Assembly (NCBI GenBank): GCA_958433005.1 | Contig: CAUAWV010000012.1 | Coordinates: 1 to 51,786, forward strand | Source: an uncultured Collinsella sp. | GTDB lineage: Bacteria > Actinomycetota > Coriobacteriia > Coriobacteriales > Coriobacteriaceae | Length of the DNA: 51,786 nt | Direction of reading: 5' to 3' | Shown: piece after piece, positions 17,442 through 26,080 of the stretch | How positions within the stretch are numbered: position 1 is the first letter of the stretch | Layout of the letters: the number at the start of each line of letters is the position of its first letter | Position numbers and translations under genes: made by a program | Notes under the pieces: generated by a model | What the model saw: only the letters and a program-made list of their open reading frames with translations | Databases searched by the model: none | Told to the model about the DNA's origin: nothing

Positions 17442-18203
17442 TTGCCACCGGTTGATATTTCTGCTGCGTTGCAAGGCGCGCTGCAGACGACTTACCAGAA
17501 TGGGAGTGGCATGGTCCTTAGGATCTTTAAAATCGTCTGGCCAGTGATGCTTACCTATATTGCAATAGGCGCGCCGTGCGGAATGATCATGGGGCAGACG
17601 GGAATGGAGCCCTGGATGGTCTTTGCTCTGAGCAGCACGTTTGTGACGGGCAGCGGCCAGTTTATGATCTGCAATCTTTGGCTGGCGGGCGTGCCTGCAG
17701 CATCGATCGTCGCGAGCGTTGCTGCCATCTCCTCGCGCTTTGCGCTTTACTCGGCATCGATCGCGCCGCATCTGACGGGTGCCTCGAAGCGTCAGACGCT
17801 GGCTGTTGCCGCGACACTTACCGAGGAGGCATATGGCATCTCGCTTGCCAAGTTGGTTGAAGGGGAGGATTGGGGCCCGCGCGAGTCCTTCGTGCTCAAC
17901 GTGATTCTCATCGCAACATGGGGCGTTTCGTGTACGATGGGCGCCATCGTCGGCGCCGTTGTCGATGTTCCCACCGCCATTGCAGCCTTTGTCTGCACCT
18001 CGCTCTTTATCTGCCTGCTCTTTTCGCAGCGGCTGTCGCGCGGCAACGTTGTCGCGGCGGTTTCGGGCGCGGTGTCCGTCGCCGTATGCAAGTTCTTGGG
18101 CCTCACGAATATTGCCGTGCCGGCAAGCGTCGTGGCCGGCATTGCCATTGCGTTGGCGTGCGATGCTGTATTTGACGGAAGAGGTGCCCGCGATGCCCGT
18201 TAA
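17442..18203 (+). CDS. azlC: AzlC-type branched-chain amino acid exporter subunit
   Basis: A 253-residue membrane protein with seven or eight hydrophobic spans, of the AzlC family, which works with AzlD to export branched-chain amino acids. Family features include the N-terminal GAPCGMIMGQTGMEPWMV region and TGSGQFMICNLWLAGVPAASIV, followed by the RFALYSASIAPHL motif. The best start is TTG at 17442, with AGGTGA at suitable spacing; no earlier in-frame ATG or GTG was found. The ATG of azlD lies 11 bp inside its end. The AzlC assignment is firm; the actual substrate has not been tested. Confidence 0.85.
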   Translation: MPPVDISAALQGALQTTYQNGSGMVLRIFKIVWPVMLTYIAIGAPCGMIMGQTGMEPWMVFALSSTFVTGSGQFMICNLWLAGVPAASIVASVAAISSRFALYSASIAPHLTGASKRQTLAVAATLTEEAYGISLAKLVEGEDWGPRESFVLNVILIATWGVSCTMGAIVGAVVDVPTAIAAFVCTSLFICLLFSQRLSRGNVVAAVSGAVSVAVCKFLGLTNIAVPASVVAGIAIALACDAVFDGRGARDAR

Positions 18204-18516
18204 CGAGTTCTTGGTTCTGTGGCTGTCGTCGTGGGCTGCTATCGCGTTCTTTCGCATCGCGCCGGCGTTTGCCTTGCGCGGGAGAACGCTGTCGCCCCGC
18301 ATTACCGAGGCCCTGGGTTATATCCCGCCCGCTGCCTTTGCCGCGCTGGTCGCCAACGACTTGGTGAGCCCCGGCGCGTTCGACGCGGGACCCTGGCCTG
18401 CCTTGGTTCCCTGGATTGCGGCTGCCGGCGTCGTGGCCGTGGCGGTCAAGACAAAATCGATGCTGTGGTGCTGTGTTTCGGGCATCGTGTTCTATATCGT
18501 TTTGAGCCTCATATAA
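18193..18516 (+). CDS. azlD: AzlD-type branched-chain amino acid exporter subunit
   Basis: A 107-residue protein with three or four hydrophobic spans, typical of AzlD. It starts MPVNEFLVLWLSSWAAIAFF, carries the conserved RIAPAFALRG and YIPPAAFAALVANDL motifs and ends with a hydrophobic helix. A longer open frame exists upstream, but the ATG at 18193 overlaps azlC by 11 bp, the normal azlCD arrangement. Together the two should form an amino acid export channel. A small GC hairpin follows the stop, near 18522-18540. Confidence 0.85.
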   Translation: MPVNEFLVLWLSSWAAIAFFRIAPAFALRGRTLSPRITEALGYIPPAAFAALVANDLVSPGAFDAGPWPALVPWIAAAGVVAVAVKTKSMLWCCVSGIVFYIVLSLI

Positions 18517-18658
18517 GAGCGGGGCACGTTTAGCGCCCCTGTCCAACGAATCGAATTTCTCACCGAGCTGGTCTATTTCTTCTGGTACCATGGTCAAACT
18601 TTACTGTAGCAAAGCGTGACGTGGGCTTTTGTACCCCGTCAGCGGAAATGGGGGTTTC

Positions 18659-19681
18659 ATGGCACAGGAAGCGACCGCCAACGAGCAAAAGAAATTCAAG
18701 GTCCCGCGCATCCCGGGCGACATCATGATCTATCCGATGATCGTCGGTCTTTTGCTCAACACCTTCTGCCCGCAGGTTTTTGAGATCGGCGGCTTCTTTA
18801 CGGCTGCCTGCCGCGGTGGCTCCAATGCCATCGTCGCCGCGATCCTGCTGTTTGTGGGCGCCGGCATCAGCTTTAAGTCCACGCCGGGTGCCATCAAGAC
18901 CGGTATCGTCGTGCTGATCCCCAAGCTGGTCGTCGCAGCGGCTCTCGGCCTGGGCGTGGCATATTTCTTTAACGACAACTTCCTGGGTCTGAGCTCCGTG
19001 TCTATCATCGGCGGCATCACGTTTTGCAACATGGCGCTCTATACGGGCATCATGGGCGAGTTCGGTGATGAGTCTGAGCAGGGCGCCGTCGGTATCCTGT
19101 TCTTTACGGCTGGCCCCGCCGTCACGATGATCATCCTCGGTGTTTCCGGCCTCGCCAACATTCCCATTGGCACCATTATCGGCTCCATCTTGCCACTCGT
19201 TATTGGCATGGTTCTGGGCAACCTGTTCCCGTTTATCAAGAACCTGCTGGTTCCCGGTGCCAATCCCGCGATTGCCGTCATCGGATTTCAGCTCGGTGCG
19301 TCCATGAGCCTGTCGAGCTTTATCACCGGCGGTATTTCCGGCATCTTGCTGGGCCTTGTCACGCTGTTTGTCGTCGGTCCCATCACCTTTGCGTTCGAGC
19401 GTCTGTGCGGCGGCAATGGCAAGGCCGCTGTGGCTTGCTCCACCATTGCCGGCACGGCTATGACCACACCGGTTGCCCTCGCCGAGGTCGCACCGCGCTA
19501 CGCCGAGCTTGCGCCCATCGCGTACGCTCAGATCGCCACCGCCGTTATCATCACGGCGATCATGGCTCCGATTCTGACTGGCTGGGTCGACAAGAAGTTC
19601 TGCCAAGGCAAGGAGGATCTGTCGCCTGTCGGTGTCGAGGCCATAGAGGAGGCCGTCGCGACTGACATCGATGGCGAGTAG
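18659..19681 (+). CDS. kdgT: 2-keto-3-deoxygluconate permease (KdgT family)
   Basis: A 340-residue membrane protein with about ten spans, matching the KdgT family of proton-coupled 2-keto-3-deoxygluconate importers. IPGDIMIYPMIVGLLLNTF near the start, GAGISFKSTPGAIKTG, NMALYTGIMGEFGDESEQGA and TTPVALAEVAPRY are family hallmarks. The ATG at 18659 has only a GGGGG stretch upstream; an in-frame TTG at 18629 would add ten residues and is less likely. No kdgK or kdgA enzymes are adjacent, so catabolism of the imported sugar acid is encoded elsewhere or the substrate differs. Two hairpins follow the gene. Confidence 0.85.
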   Translation: MAQEATANEQKKFKVPRIPGDIMIYPMIVGLLLNTFCPQVFEIGGFFTAACRGGSNAIVAAILLFVGAGISFKSTPGAIKTGIVVLIPKLVVAAALGLGVAYFFNDNFLGLSSVSIIGGITFCNMALYTGIMGEFGDESEQGAVGILFFTAGPAVTMIILGVSGLANIPIGTIIGSILPLVIGMVLGNLFPFIKNLLVPGANPAIAVIGFQLGASMSLSSFITGGISGILLGLVTLFVVGPITFAFERLCGGNGKAAVACSTIAGTAMTTPVALAEVAPRYAELAPIAYAQIATAVIITAIMAPILTGWVDKKFCQGKEDLSPVGVEAIEEAVATDIDGE

Positions 19682-19730
19682 CAATCGATACCCATCAATG
19701 ATGCCGGCGTGTGCAATTCGCGCCGTATGG

Positions 19731-19808
19731 GCGCCCGAACAGAAACTGTTTTGCAGTGATGTTCGGGCGCTCTGCTATTATCCCCTTTACCCCTGTGGAG
19801 TAAAGGGG
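19731..19808 (+). terminator. Two consecutive hairpins after kdgT
   Basis: The first hairpin has perfect 10-bp arms GCGCCCGAAC (19731-19740) and GTTCGGGCGC (19761-19770) with a 20-base loop. The second has 9-bp arms CCCCTTTAC (19782-19790) and GTAAAGGGG (19800-19808) followed by TGTTTATT. They probably end the kdgT transcript; the second has the better T-rich tail. Confidence 0.6.
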
Positions 19809-19862
19809 TGTTTATTGCCCTGATTCGAATTGGGCGATTCTGACCACTTGGGTATTGAAGGG

Positions 19863-21077
19863 ATGGCGCTAGTGGTTAAGGCACTCAAGATTGAGATATT
19901 CGTGCTATGCATGATTGTTCTTATCGGGCTTGCCGTGCGAAGTCGTCGCTCCTTGTTCTCGAGCACCCAGCAGCTATTGTTTAGCATGCTTGGCTACACC
20001 TCTGCCGCGTACATATTATTCGATATGATCTGGACGCTTTCGGACGGTGTGGACGGCACGTTGGGCATTGCTGCCAACTGGATTTCCAACGCGGTTTCGT
20101 TTTCGCTCTTTGCTATCGCGTGTCTCATTTGGTTTATCTATTCCGAGACGGTGCAGGGTTCTCGCCTTTTGACCCCGCGCTATAGGGTGGTGCTTGTAGC
20201 GTTGCCTACGGCTCTGGTGGTCGTGCTGGCGTTTACCAGTTACTGGACGCACGCCCTGTTCTATATCGATTCGCAGGGCGTGTATCGTCGCGGCTTTGCC
20301 TATATGATCCAGCCCATCGTCAGCTACTGTTACGTTATACATACGTCCCTGCATGCATTTGTGCAATCTCGCAGGGTCGAGAGCCTGCAGACGAAGGCCA
20401 TCTATCGAACCTTGGCATTTTTCGCCATTCCGGCCCTGGTGGGCGGTACCTTTCAGGTCGTATACTCGGTGCCCGGCCTTTGTGTCGGCATAATGATTAG
20501 CATGTTGCTGCTCTACATCATCTACCAGGAGCAGCTCATCTCGACCGACCCGTTGACTGGACTTAACAATCGCAACCGTTTTGAGACCTATATGCTGTCG
20601 CTCTTCTCAAATGTGGATCAGGCCGAAGATGTATATCTGCTTATGATGGACGCCGACGGCTTTAAGCAGATTAACGATCGCTATGGGCATGTGGAGGGCG
20701 ACCATGCTCTTCAGGTCATATCCGCTGCGCTCAAAGAAGTCTGCTCGGCGTCTGGCGGCTTTATCGCACGTTATGGTGGCGATGAGTTCGTGGTGCTCCA
20801 AAAGGCAGTGGCGGAACAGGATATCATGCATCTGTGCGCGACAATCAACGATGAGCTCGCGCGCGCCGAGGTTCCGTATCTGTTGCGGATGTCCATCGGC
20901 TACGCACGGGTCGGTGATGGCGTCGATACCTGGCAAGACTTGTTTCGTGCTGCCGACGCGGAGCTCTACCGCGTAAAGCGCGAGAAGAAGAAAGCCGGCG
21001 CCCAGATACGCTTGAAAAAGGGCGCACGCTGGCGGGCGTGGCGGCCCTCGGCTCTCCGATGTACTCCATTAAGCTAA
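19863..21077 (+). CDS. Membrane-bound GGDEF diguanylate cyclase
   Basis: About 404 residues. The first 220 hold roughly seven membrane spans, a sensor-like module without a domain I can name. The C-terminal GGDEF domain begins at STDPLTGLNNRNRFE and has the intact catalytic ARYGGDEF motif, so it should make cyclic di-GMP. The inhibitory RxxD site normally found five residues before the motif is absent (the sequence there is SASG), so product feedback may be missing. The start is uncertain: ATG 19863, GTG 19872 (better spaced from GAAGGG) and TTG 19830 are all in frame. The C-terminal tail after the domain is basic. Confidence 0.85.
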   Translation: MALVVKALKIEIFVLCMIVLIGLAVRSRRSLFSSTQQLLFSMLGYTSAAYILFDMIWTLSDGVDGTLGIAANWISNAVSFSLFAIACLIWFIYSETVQGSRLLTPRYRVVLVALPTALVVVLAFTSYWTHALFYIDSQGVYRRGFAYMIQPIVSYCYVIHTSLHAFVQSRRVESLQTKAIYRTLAFFAIPALVGGTFQVVYSVPGLCVGIMISMLLLYIIYQEQLISTDPLTGLNNRNRFETYMLSLFSNVDQAEDVYLLMMDADGFKQINDRYGHVEGDHALQVISAALKEVCSASGGFIARYGGDEFVVLQKAVAEQDIMHLCATINDELARAEVPYLLRMSIGYARVGDGVDTWQDLFRAADAELYRVKREKKKAGAQIRLKKGARWRAWRPSALRCTPLS

Positions 21078-21085
21078 AGCATGTG

Positions 21086-21110
21086 AACCCCCTCTGCTAA
21101 ATAGGGGTAG
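21086..21110. terminator. Hairpin between convergent genes
   Basis: GAACCCC and GGGGTAGTTC form an imperfect stem in the 37-bp space between the GGDEF gene and the convergent transporter gene. It could serve both strands, but no long T-run is present. Confidence 0.35.
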
Positions 21111-21114
21111 TTCG

Positions 21115-22050
21115 TTAGACCTTTTTGGGCCTGTTGACGATGATGATGCCGCCGCAGACCAACAGCAGGGCAACAAGTACGGTAACAGGGCTCGTGCCAG
21201 CGCCCTCGCCGAGCAGCAGAGCGCTCAACAGTACGCCAAAGACTGGATTCATAAAGCCAAAGACCGACACACGGCTGACGGGGTTGACGGCAAGCAGACG
21301 CGACCATAGCGAGTACGCGACGGCGGAAATGAGTGCCATATAGATAATGAGTGCGATGGCGGGGATGATCGCGGTGGGGGAGAGCGCGCCGCCCATCAAA
21401 AACCCGATGGTGGTAAGGACCAAACCTCCGACTAAAAACTGCCAGCCGGCGAGCAAGACGCCGTCATGCTTGCGCGAGAAGATGCAGATCAGGCAGGTCG
21501 AAAGAGCACCCGCGACAGTGGAGGCTAGGATAAAGCCCTCGCCATCGAGCCTGAAGCCAAAGGTGCCATCTGCGCCCGAGAGGTTGACGAGCGCGACGCC
21601 GGCAAAGCCCAGCGCACAGCCAAGCACCTTGACCGTATTGAGCTTCTCGGTGTGAAATGCCAGGGCGGCAAAGAGGATTGCGAGGAAGTTGGCGCTGGCC
21701 TCGATGATGGAGCTCGACATGGCGCTGGCGTGCGAGAGGCCCAGATAGAAAAAGAAGTACTGCCCGATAGTCTGGAAGAGCGACAAGACAAAGATGGGCT
21801 TGATGTCGCGAGCCTGCGGAATGAGGGGGCGGCGCTGGGCCGCACTCATCCCAACGATAACCAGGGCGCCGGCAAGCGTGAAGCGCAAGCCCGCAAAGAG
21901 CAGCTGCGAGGCGCTATCGTGCGCCGGGATACCAAAGAGTGCGTAGCCGATCTTGATGCAGGGAAAGGCCGATCCCCAGAGCGCGCAACAAACAAGACAG
22001 CCCAGGATGAGTCCGGGCAGGGTGGCGAGATACGGCTTGCGGCTTTCCAT
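21115..22050 (-). CDS. DMT-superfamily (EamA) transporter
   Basis: A 311-residue protein with about ten membrane spans in two five-span repeats, the EamA drug/metabolite transporter layout. The first repeat ends near SSSIIEASANFLAILFAAL and the second has SAVAYSLWSRLLAVNPVSRV and VFGFMNPVFGVLLSALLLGE, typical family sequences. The ATG at 22050 is preceded by CAGGAAGG and is preferred over an in-frame start 14 codons earlier. The likely role is efflux or uptake of small metabolites; the substrate cannot be read from sequence. Confidence 0.82.
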   Translation of the reverse strand: MESRKPYLATLPGLILGCLVCCALWGSAFPCIKIGYALFGIPAHDSASQLLFAGLRFTLAGALVIVGMSAAQRRPLIPQARDIKPIFVLSLFQTIGQYFFFYLGLSHASAMSSSIIEASANFLAILFAALAFHTEKLNTVKVLGCALGFAGVALVNLSGADGTFGFRLDGEGFILASTVAGALSTCLICIFSRKHDGVLLAGWQFLVGGLVLTTIGFLMGGALSPTAIIPAIALIIYMALISAVAYSLWSRLLAVNPVSRVSVFGFMNPVFGVLLSALLLGEGAGTSPVTVLVALLLVCGGIIIVNRPKKV

Positions 22051-22075
22051 GATGTCCTTCCTGCATGCGCGAAGC

Positions 22076-22112
22076 AAAAAAGAACCCGCCACCGGATGTG
22101 TCGGTGGCGGGT
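22076..22112 (-). terminator. Intrinsic terminator of purL
   Basis: On the minus strand a perfect 11-bp stem (ACCCGCCACCG/CGGTGGCGGGT, 22084-22112) with a 7-base loop is followed by TTC and six T (22076-22081). It lies 38 bp after the purL stop and is a textbook terminator. Confidence 0.85.
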
Positions 22113-22149
22113 GTTGTTACCCGAGGGGATTGTACCCGATGGGAAAGGT

Positions 22150-25100
22150 TTAAGCGAAGTAGGCCACGCCGCTCTCAAAGATCGGCATGAACTTATCGCC
22201 GGGGACATGCTCGGGCACGTTGCGGTACAGGTTGTCGCCGCGACGCTCGGCATGGCCCATCTTGCCCAGGACGCGGCCGTCGGGGCTCGTGATGCCCTCG
22301 ATGGCGAGTGCGGAGCCGTTGGGGTTGACGGAAAGATCCATGCTGGGCTTTCCGTCTTCACCCACGTACTGCGTGGCGACCTGGCCGTTGGCGATCAGCT
22401 GGGCGAGCACCTCGTCATTGGCGACAAAGCGGCCCTCGCCGTGGCTGATGGCGACGGTGTAGGGGTCGTCCAGGCTGCACTGCGAAAGCCACGGGGACAG
22501 GTTGGACGAGATACGGGTGCGCACCAGACGGCTCTGGTGGCGACCGATGGTGTTGAACGTCAGCGTGGGCGCATCGGGCGTGGCGTCGACGATGTCGCCG
22601 TAGGGCACCAGGCCGAGCTTGATCAGGGCCTGGAAGCCGTTGCAGATGCCCAGCATCAGGCCATCGCGGGCCTTGAGCAAGTCGCGGACTGCCTCGGTGA
22701 CCTCGGGAGCGCGGAAGAACGCCGTGATGAACTTGGCAGAGCCGTCGGGCTCGTCGCCGCCCGAGAAGCCGCCGGGGATCATAACGATCTGGCTTGCACG
22801 GATGCGGCGCGCAAGCTCGTGGGTGCTCTCGGCGACGGCCTCGGGCGTGAGGTTGTTGATCACGAAGGTGTCGGCCTCGGCACCGGCGGCACGGAAGGCG
22901 CGGGCGCTGTCGTACTCGCAGTTGTTGCCGGGGAACACGGGGATGATCACGCGCGGGCGGGCGATCTTGGCGCCGCCGAACACGTGGATATCCTTGGCGC
23001 GGAAGTCGATGGTCTCGACCTCGGGGGTCTCGCCGGCGCTGCGGTAGGTGAAGACGCCCTCGATGTCGCTCTCCCAGGCCTCCTGGAGCTCGGCGAGCTC
23101 GATGACCTCGGAGCCGGTGTCGATGACATAGCCCTCGACGGTGGTGCCCAGGGGCTCGACGACAACGCCGTCGGCGACTTCGGGCAGCTCGGCGTCCTCG
23201 GCGAGCTCGACGATAAAGCTGCCGTAGAGCGGGGTGAAGAGGCTCTCCACGTCCACGTCCTCGGCAAGCTCGATACCGATCTGGTTACCGACGCACATCT
23301 TAAAGAGGCTCTCGGCGCCGCAGCCGTAGCCGGGCGTGGAGACGGCCAGGGCGTCGCCGGTAGCGGTGAGCGCCTCGACGGCGTCAAACGCGGCGAGCAG
23401 CTGCTGGGCATCGGGGCGGTAGTCCTCGCCATAGGTGGCGGGGGCGATACGGACGACGCGGTGTGTGAGGCCCTTGAACTCGGGGGAGACAGCGCGGGCC
23501 GCCTTGCCCACGGCGACAGCGAAGCTGATCAGGGTCGGCGGAACGTTGAGCTCGCCGGCCTCGTCCTCAAACGAGCCGCTCATGGAGTCCTTGCCGCCGA
23601 TGGCGCCGGCACCCAGGTCGACTTGGGCCATGAGGGCGCCCAGGACGGCTGCCGTGGGCTTGCCCCAGCGCTCGGCCTCGGTGCGCAGACGCTCGAAGTA
23701 CTCCTGGAAGGAGAGATAGGCGCGCTTGTGCTCAAAGCCGGCAGCCACGAGCTTGGCGATGGACTCGACCACGGACAGGTAGGCGCCCGCAAACTGGTCG
23801 GCCTCCATCAGATAAGGGTTGAAGCCCCATGCCATGGCACTCGCCGTGGTGGTCTCGCCGTCCACGGGGAACTTGGCGACCATGGCCGAGCTGGGGGTGA
23901 GCTGCGTCTTGCCGCCAAAGGGCATGAGCACGGTCGCGGCGCCGATGGTGGAGTCGAAGCGCTCGGAAAGGCCCTTGTTAGAAGCGACGTTGAGGTCGGT
24001 GACGAGCGAGGTCATGCGCTCGGCAAGCGTGGTGCCGGCCCAGCTGGGCTGCCACACGCTACGGGCGCACACGTGGGCGACCTGGTGCTTGGGTGCGCCG
24101 TTAGAGTTGAGGAACTCGCGGGACAGGTCGACGATGGCGACGCCGTTCCAGGCCATGCGCATGCGCGGCTCGGCGGTAACCTCGGCGATAACGGTCGCCT
24201 CGAGGTTCTCCTCGGCGGCGTAGCCCATGAACTCCTCGACGTCACCGTCGGCGACGGCGCAGGCCATGCGTTCCTGGGATTCAGAGATGGCGAGCTCGGT
24301 GCCGTCAAGACCGTCGTACTTCTTGGTCACGGTATCAAGGTCGACATACAGGCCGTCGGCAAGCTCGCCTACGGCGACCGAGACACCGCCGGCGCCAAAG
24401 TCGTTGCAGCGCTTGATCAGACGGCAGGCATCGCCGCGGCGGAACAGGCGCTGCAGCTTGCGCTCGACCGGGGCGTTGCCCTTCTGGACCTCGGCGCCCG
24501 ATGTCTCGATGGACTCGGTGTTCTGGGTCTTGGAGGAGCCGGTGGCACCGCCGATGCCGTCACGGCCGGTGCGGCCGCCCAACAGGATGATCTTGTCGGT
24601 GGGGGCGGGGCACTCGCGACGCACGTGGTTTGCCGGGGTAGCGCCCACGACGGCGCCGACCTCCATGCGCTTGGCGACGTAGCCGGGGTGATAGAGTTCG
24701 TTGACCTGACCGGTGGCAAGGCCGATCTGGTTGCCGTAGCTGGAGTAGCCGGCGGCAGCAGTGGTCACGAGCTTACGCTGCGGCAGCTTGCCCTCGAGCG
24801 TCTCGGACACGGGGACGGTGGGGTCGCCGGCGCCGGTGACACGCATGGCCTGGTACACGTAGCTGCGGCCCGACAGCGGGTCGCGGATGGCACCGCCCAC
24901 GCAGGTGGCGGCACCGCCGAAGGGCTCGATCTCGGTCGGGTGGTTGTGGGTCTCGTTCTTAAAGAGGAACAGCCAGTCCTGGTCCTCGCCGTCGACATCG
25001 ACCTTCACCTTGACGGTGCAGGCGTTGATCTCCTCGGACTCGTCGACATCGGTCATGACGCCGGTCTTCTTGAGGTACTTGGCGCCGATGGTGCCCATGT

Positions 25101-25896
25101 CCATGAGGCAGACGGGCTTGGTGTCGCGACCGAGTTCGTGGCGCATCTCCATGTAGCGGTCGAAGGCCTGCTGCACCACGGCGTCGTCGATCGTCACGTC
25201 GTCCAGGACGGTGCCGAAGGTGGTGTGGCGGCAGTGATCGGACCAGTAGGTGTCGATCACGCGGATCTCGGTGATGGTGGGGTCGCGATCCTCATCGCGG
25301 AAGTACTGCTGGCAGAAGGCGATGTCCGCTTCGTCCATGGCAAGGCCGCGCTCGGAAATAAAGGCGGCAAGGCCGGCTTCGTCGAGCTCGCGGAAACCGT
25401 CGAGCACCTCGACGGGCTGGGGCTCGGGGGTCTCCATGTACAGCGTCTCGGGCAGGTCGAGCGAGGCGATGCGCGCCTCGACGGGGTTCACCACGTAGTG
25501 CTTGATGGCATCGATGGCGGCCTCGTCCAGAGCGCCCGAGATCATATAGACCTTGGCGGAGCGCACGGCGGGGCGCTCGCCCTGGCTGATGAGCTGCACG
25601 CACTCGCTGGCGGAGTCGGCGCGCTGGTCAAACTGGCCAGGCAGGAATTCGACGGCAAAGACGGCGCCATCGCTTGCGGGGAGCTCGTCGTAGGTCACAT
25701 CGACCTGGGGCTCGCTAAAGACGGTCGGCACGCAGGACCGGAAAAGCTCCTTGTCGATGCCCTCGACGTCGTAGCGGTTGATAATCCTCAGGGCCTCGAT
25801 GCCCTTGATGCCGAGAATTTCGGTCAGCTCGCCCTTGAGCTGCTGAGCCTCGACGTCGAACCCGGGTTTCTTCTCCACGTAGATACGAGAGACCAT
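22150..25896 (-). CDS. purL: Phosphoribosylformylglycinamidine synthase, single-chain PurL
   Basis: A 1248-residue enzyme of de novo purine synthesis that converts FGAR, ATP and glutamine to FGAM. The synthase part shows SDHCRHTTFGTVL near residue 230, NHPTEIEPFGGAATCVGG, GGRTGRDGIGGATGSS and the second half-repeat with GGKDSMSGSF. The C-terminal class I glutaminase has the FPGNNCEYDSARAF strand, the nucleophile in GICNGFQALIKLGL and the histidine in ISHGEGRF. Length fits the large one-chain form (about 1250-1300), so separate PurQ and PurS are not needed. An upstream in-frame start would add 36 unrelated residues. ATG 25896 has AGGAAGGCAGGAA just upstream and begins MVSRIYVEKK. It is monocistronic, with its own terminator. 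Confidence 0.95.
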   Translation of the reverse strand: MVSRIYVEKKPGFDVEAQQLKGELTEILGIKGIEALRIINRYDVEGIDKELFRSCVPTVFSEPQVDVTYDELPASDGAVFAVEFLPGQFDQRADSASECVQLISQGERPAVRSAKVYMISGALDEAAIDAIKHYVVNPVEARIASLDLPETLYMETPEPQPVEVLDGFRELDEAGLAAFISERGLAMDEADIAFCQQYFRDEDRDPTITEIRVIDTYWSDHCRHTTFGTVLDDVTIDDAVVQQAFDRYMEMRHELGRDTKPVCLMDMGTIGAKYLKKTGVMTDVDESEEINACTVKVKVDVDGEDQDWLFLFKNETHNHPTEIEPFGGAATCVGGAIRDPLSGRSYVYQAMRVTGAGDPTVPVSETLEGKLPQRKLVTTAAAGYSSYGNQIGLATGQVNELYHPGYVAKRMEVGAVVGATPANHVRRECPAPTDKIILLGGRTGRDGIGGATGSSKTQNTESIETSGAEVQKGNAPVERKLQRLFRRGDACRLIKRCNDFGAGGVSVAVGELADGLYVDLDTVTKKYDGLDGTELAISESQERMACAVADGDVEEFMGYAAEENLEATVIAEVTAEPRMRMAWNGVAIVDLSREFLNSNGAPKHQVAHVCARSVWQPSWAGTTLAERMTSLVTDLNVASNKGLSERFDSTIGAATVLMPFGGKTQLTPSSAMVAKFPVDGETTTASAMAWGFNPYLMEADQFAGAYLSVVESIAKLVAAGFEHKRAYLSFQEYFERLRTEAERWGKPTAAVLGALMAQVDLGAGAIGGKDSMSGSFEDEAGELNVPPTLISFAVAVGKAARAVSPEFKGLTHRVVRIAPATYGEDYRPDAQQLLAAFDAVEALTATGDALAVSTPGYGCGAESLFKMCVGNQIGIELAEDVDVESLFTPLYGSFIVELAEDAELPEVADGVVVEPLGTTVEGYVIDTGSEVIELAELQEAWESDIEGVFTYRSAGETPEVETIDFRAKDIHVFGGAKIARPRVIIPVFPGNNCEYDSARAFRAAGAEADTFVINNLTPEAVAESTHELARRIRASQIVMIPGGFSGGDEPDGSAKFITAFFRAPEVTEAVRDLLKARDGLMLGICNGFQALIKLGLVPYGDIVDATPDAPTLTFNTIGRHQSRLVRTRISSNLSPWLSQCSLDDPYTVAISHGEGRFVANDEVLAQLIANGQVATQYVGEDGKPSMDLSVNPNGSALAIEGITSPDGRVLGKMGHAERRGDNLYRNVPEHVPGDKFMPIFESGVAYFA

Positions 25897-26080
25897 TGGT
25901 TCCTGCCTTCCTGATCGGTTGGGCGTACGGTACGGTATGCGGCAGCGGTCGGTTTGCGGGGTCTGCCCTGCGGTCGCCTTGAGCCACATGTTTGTAAACC
26001 TCACTATGATACGACAGCTCGCGGCGCGTTGAGGACGGCGAGGGTGCTACAGTGAAGCGCAAACAAGAGAAAGGCATCAC

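Noticed and set aside
18560..19684. A 374-residue minus-strand frame
   Set aside because: Antisense to kdgT; composition (Asp, Arg, Gly, His) is that of a shadow frame.
21652..25914. A 1420-residue open frame on the plus strand
   Set aside because: It lies antisense to purL. Its composition (very rich in Gly, Ala, Asp, His, Leu) is that of a shadow frame in GC-rich DNA, with no domain recognised.
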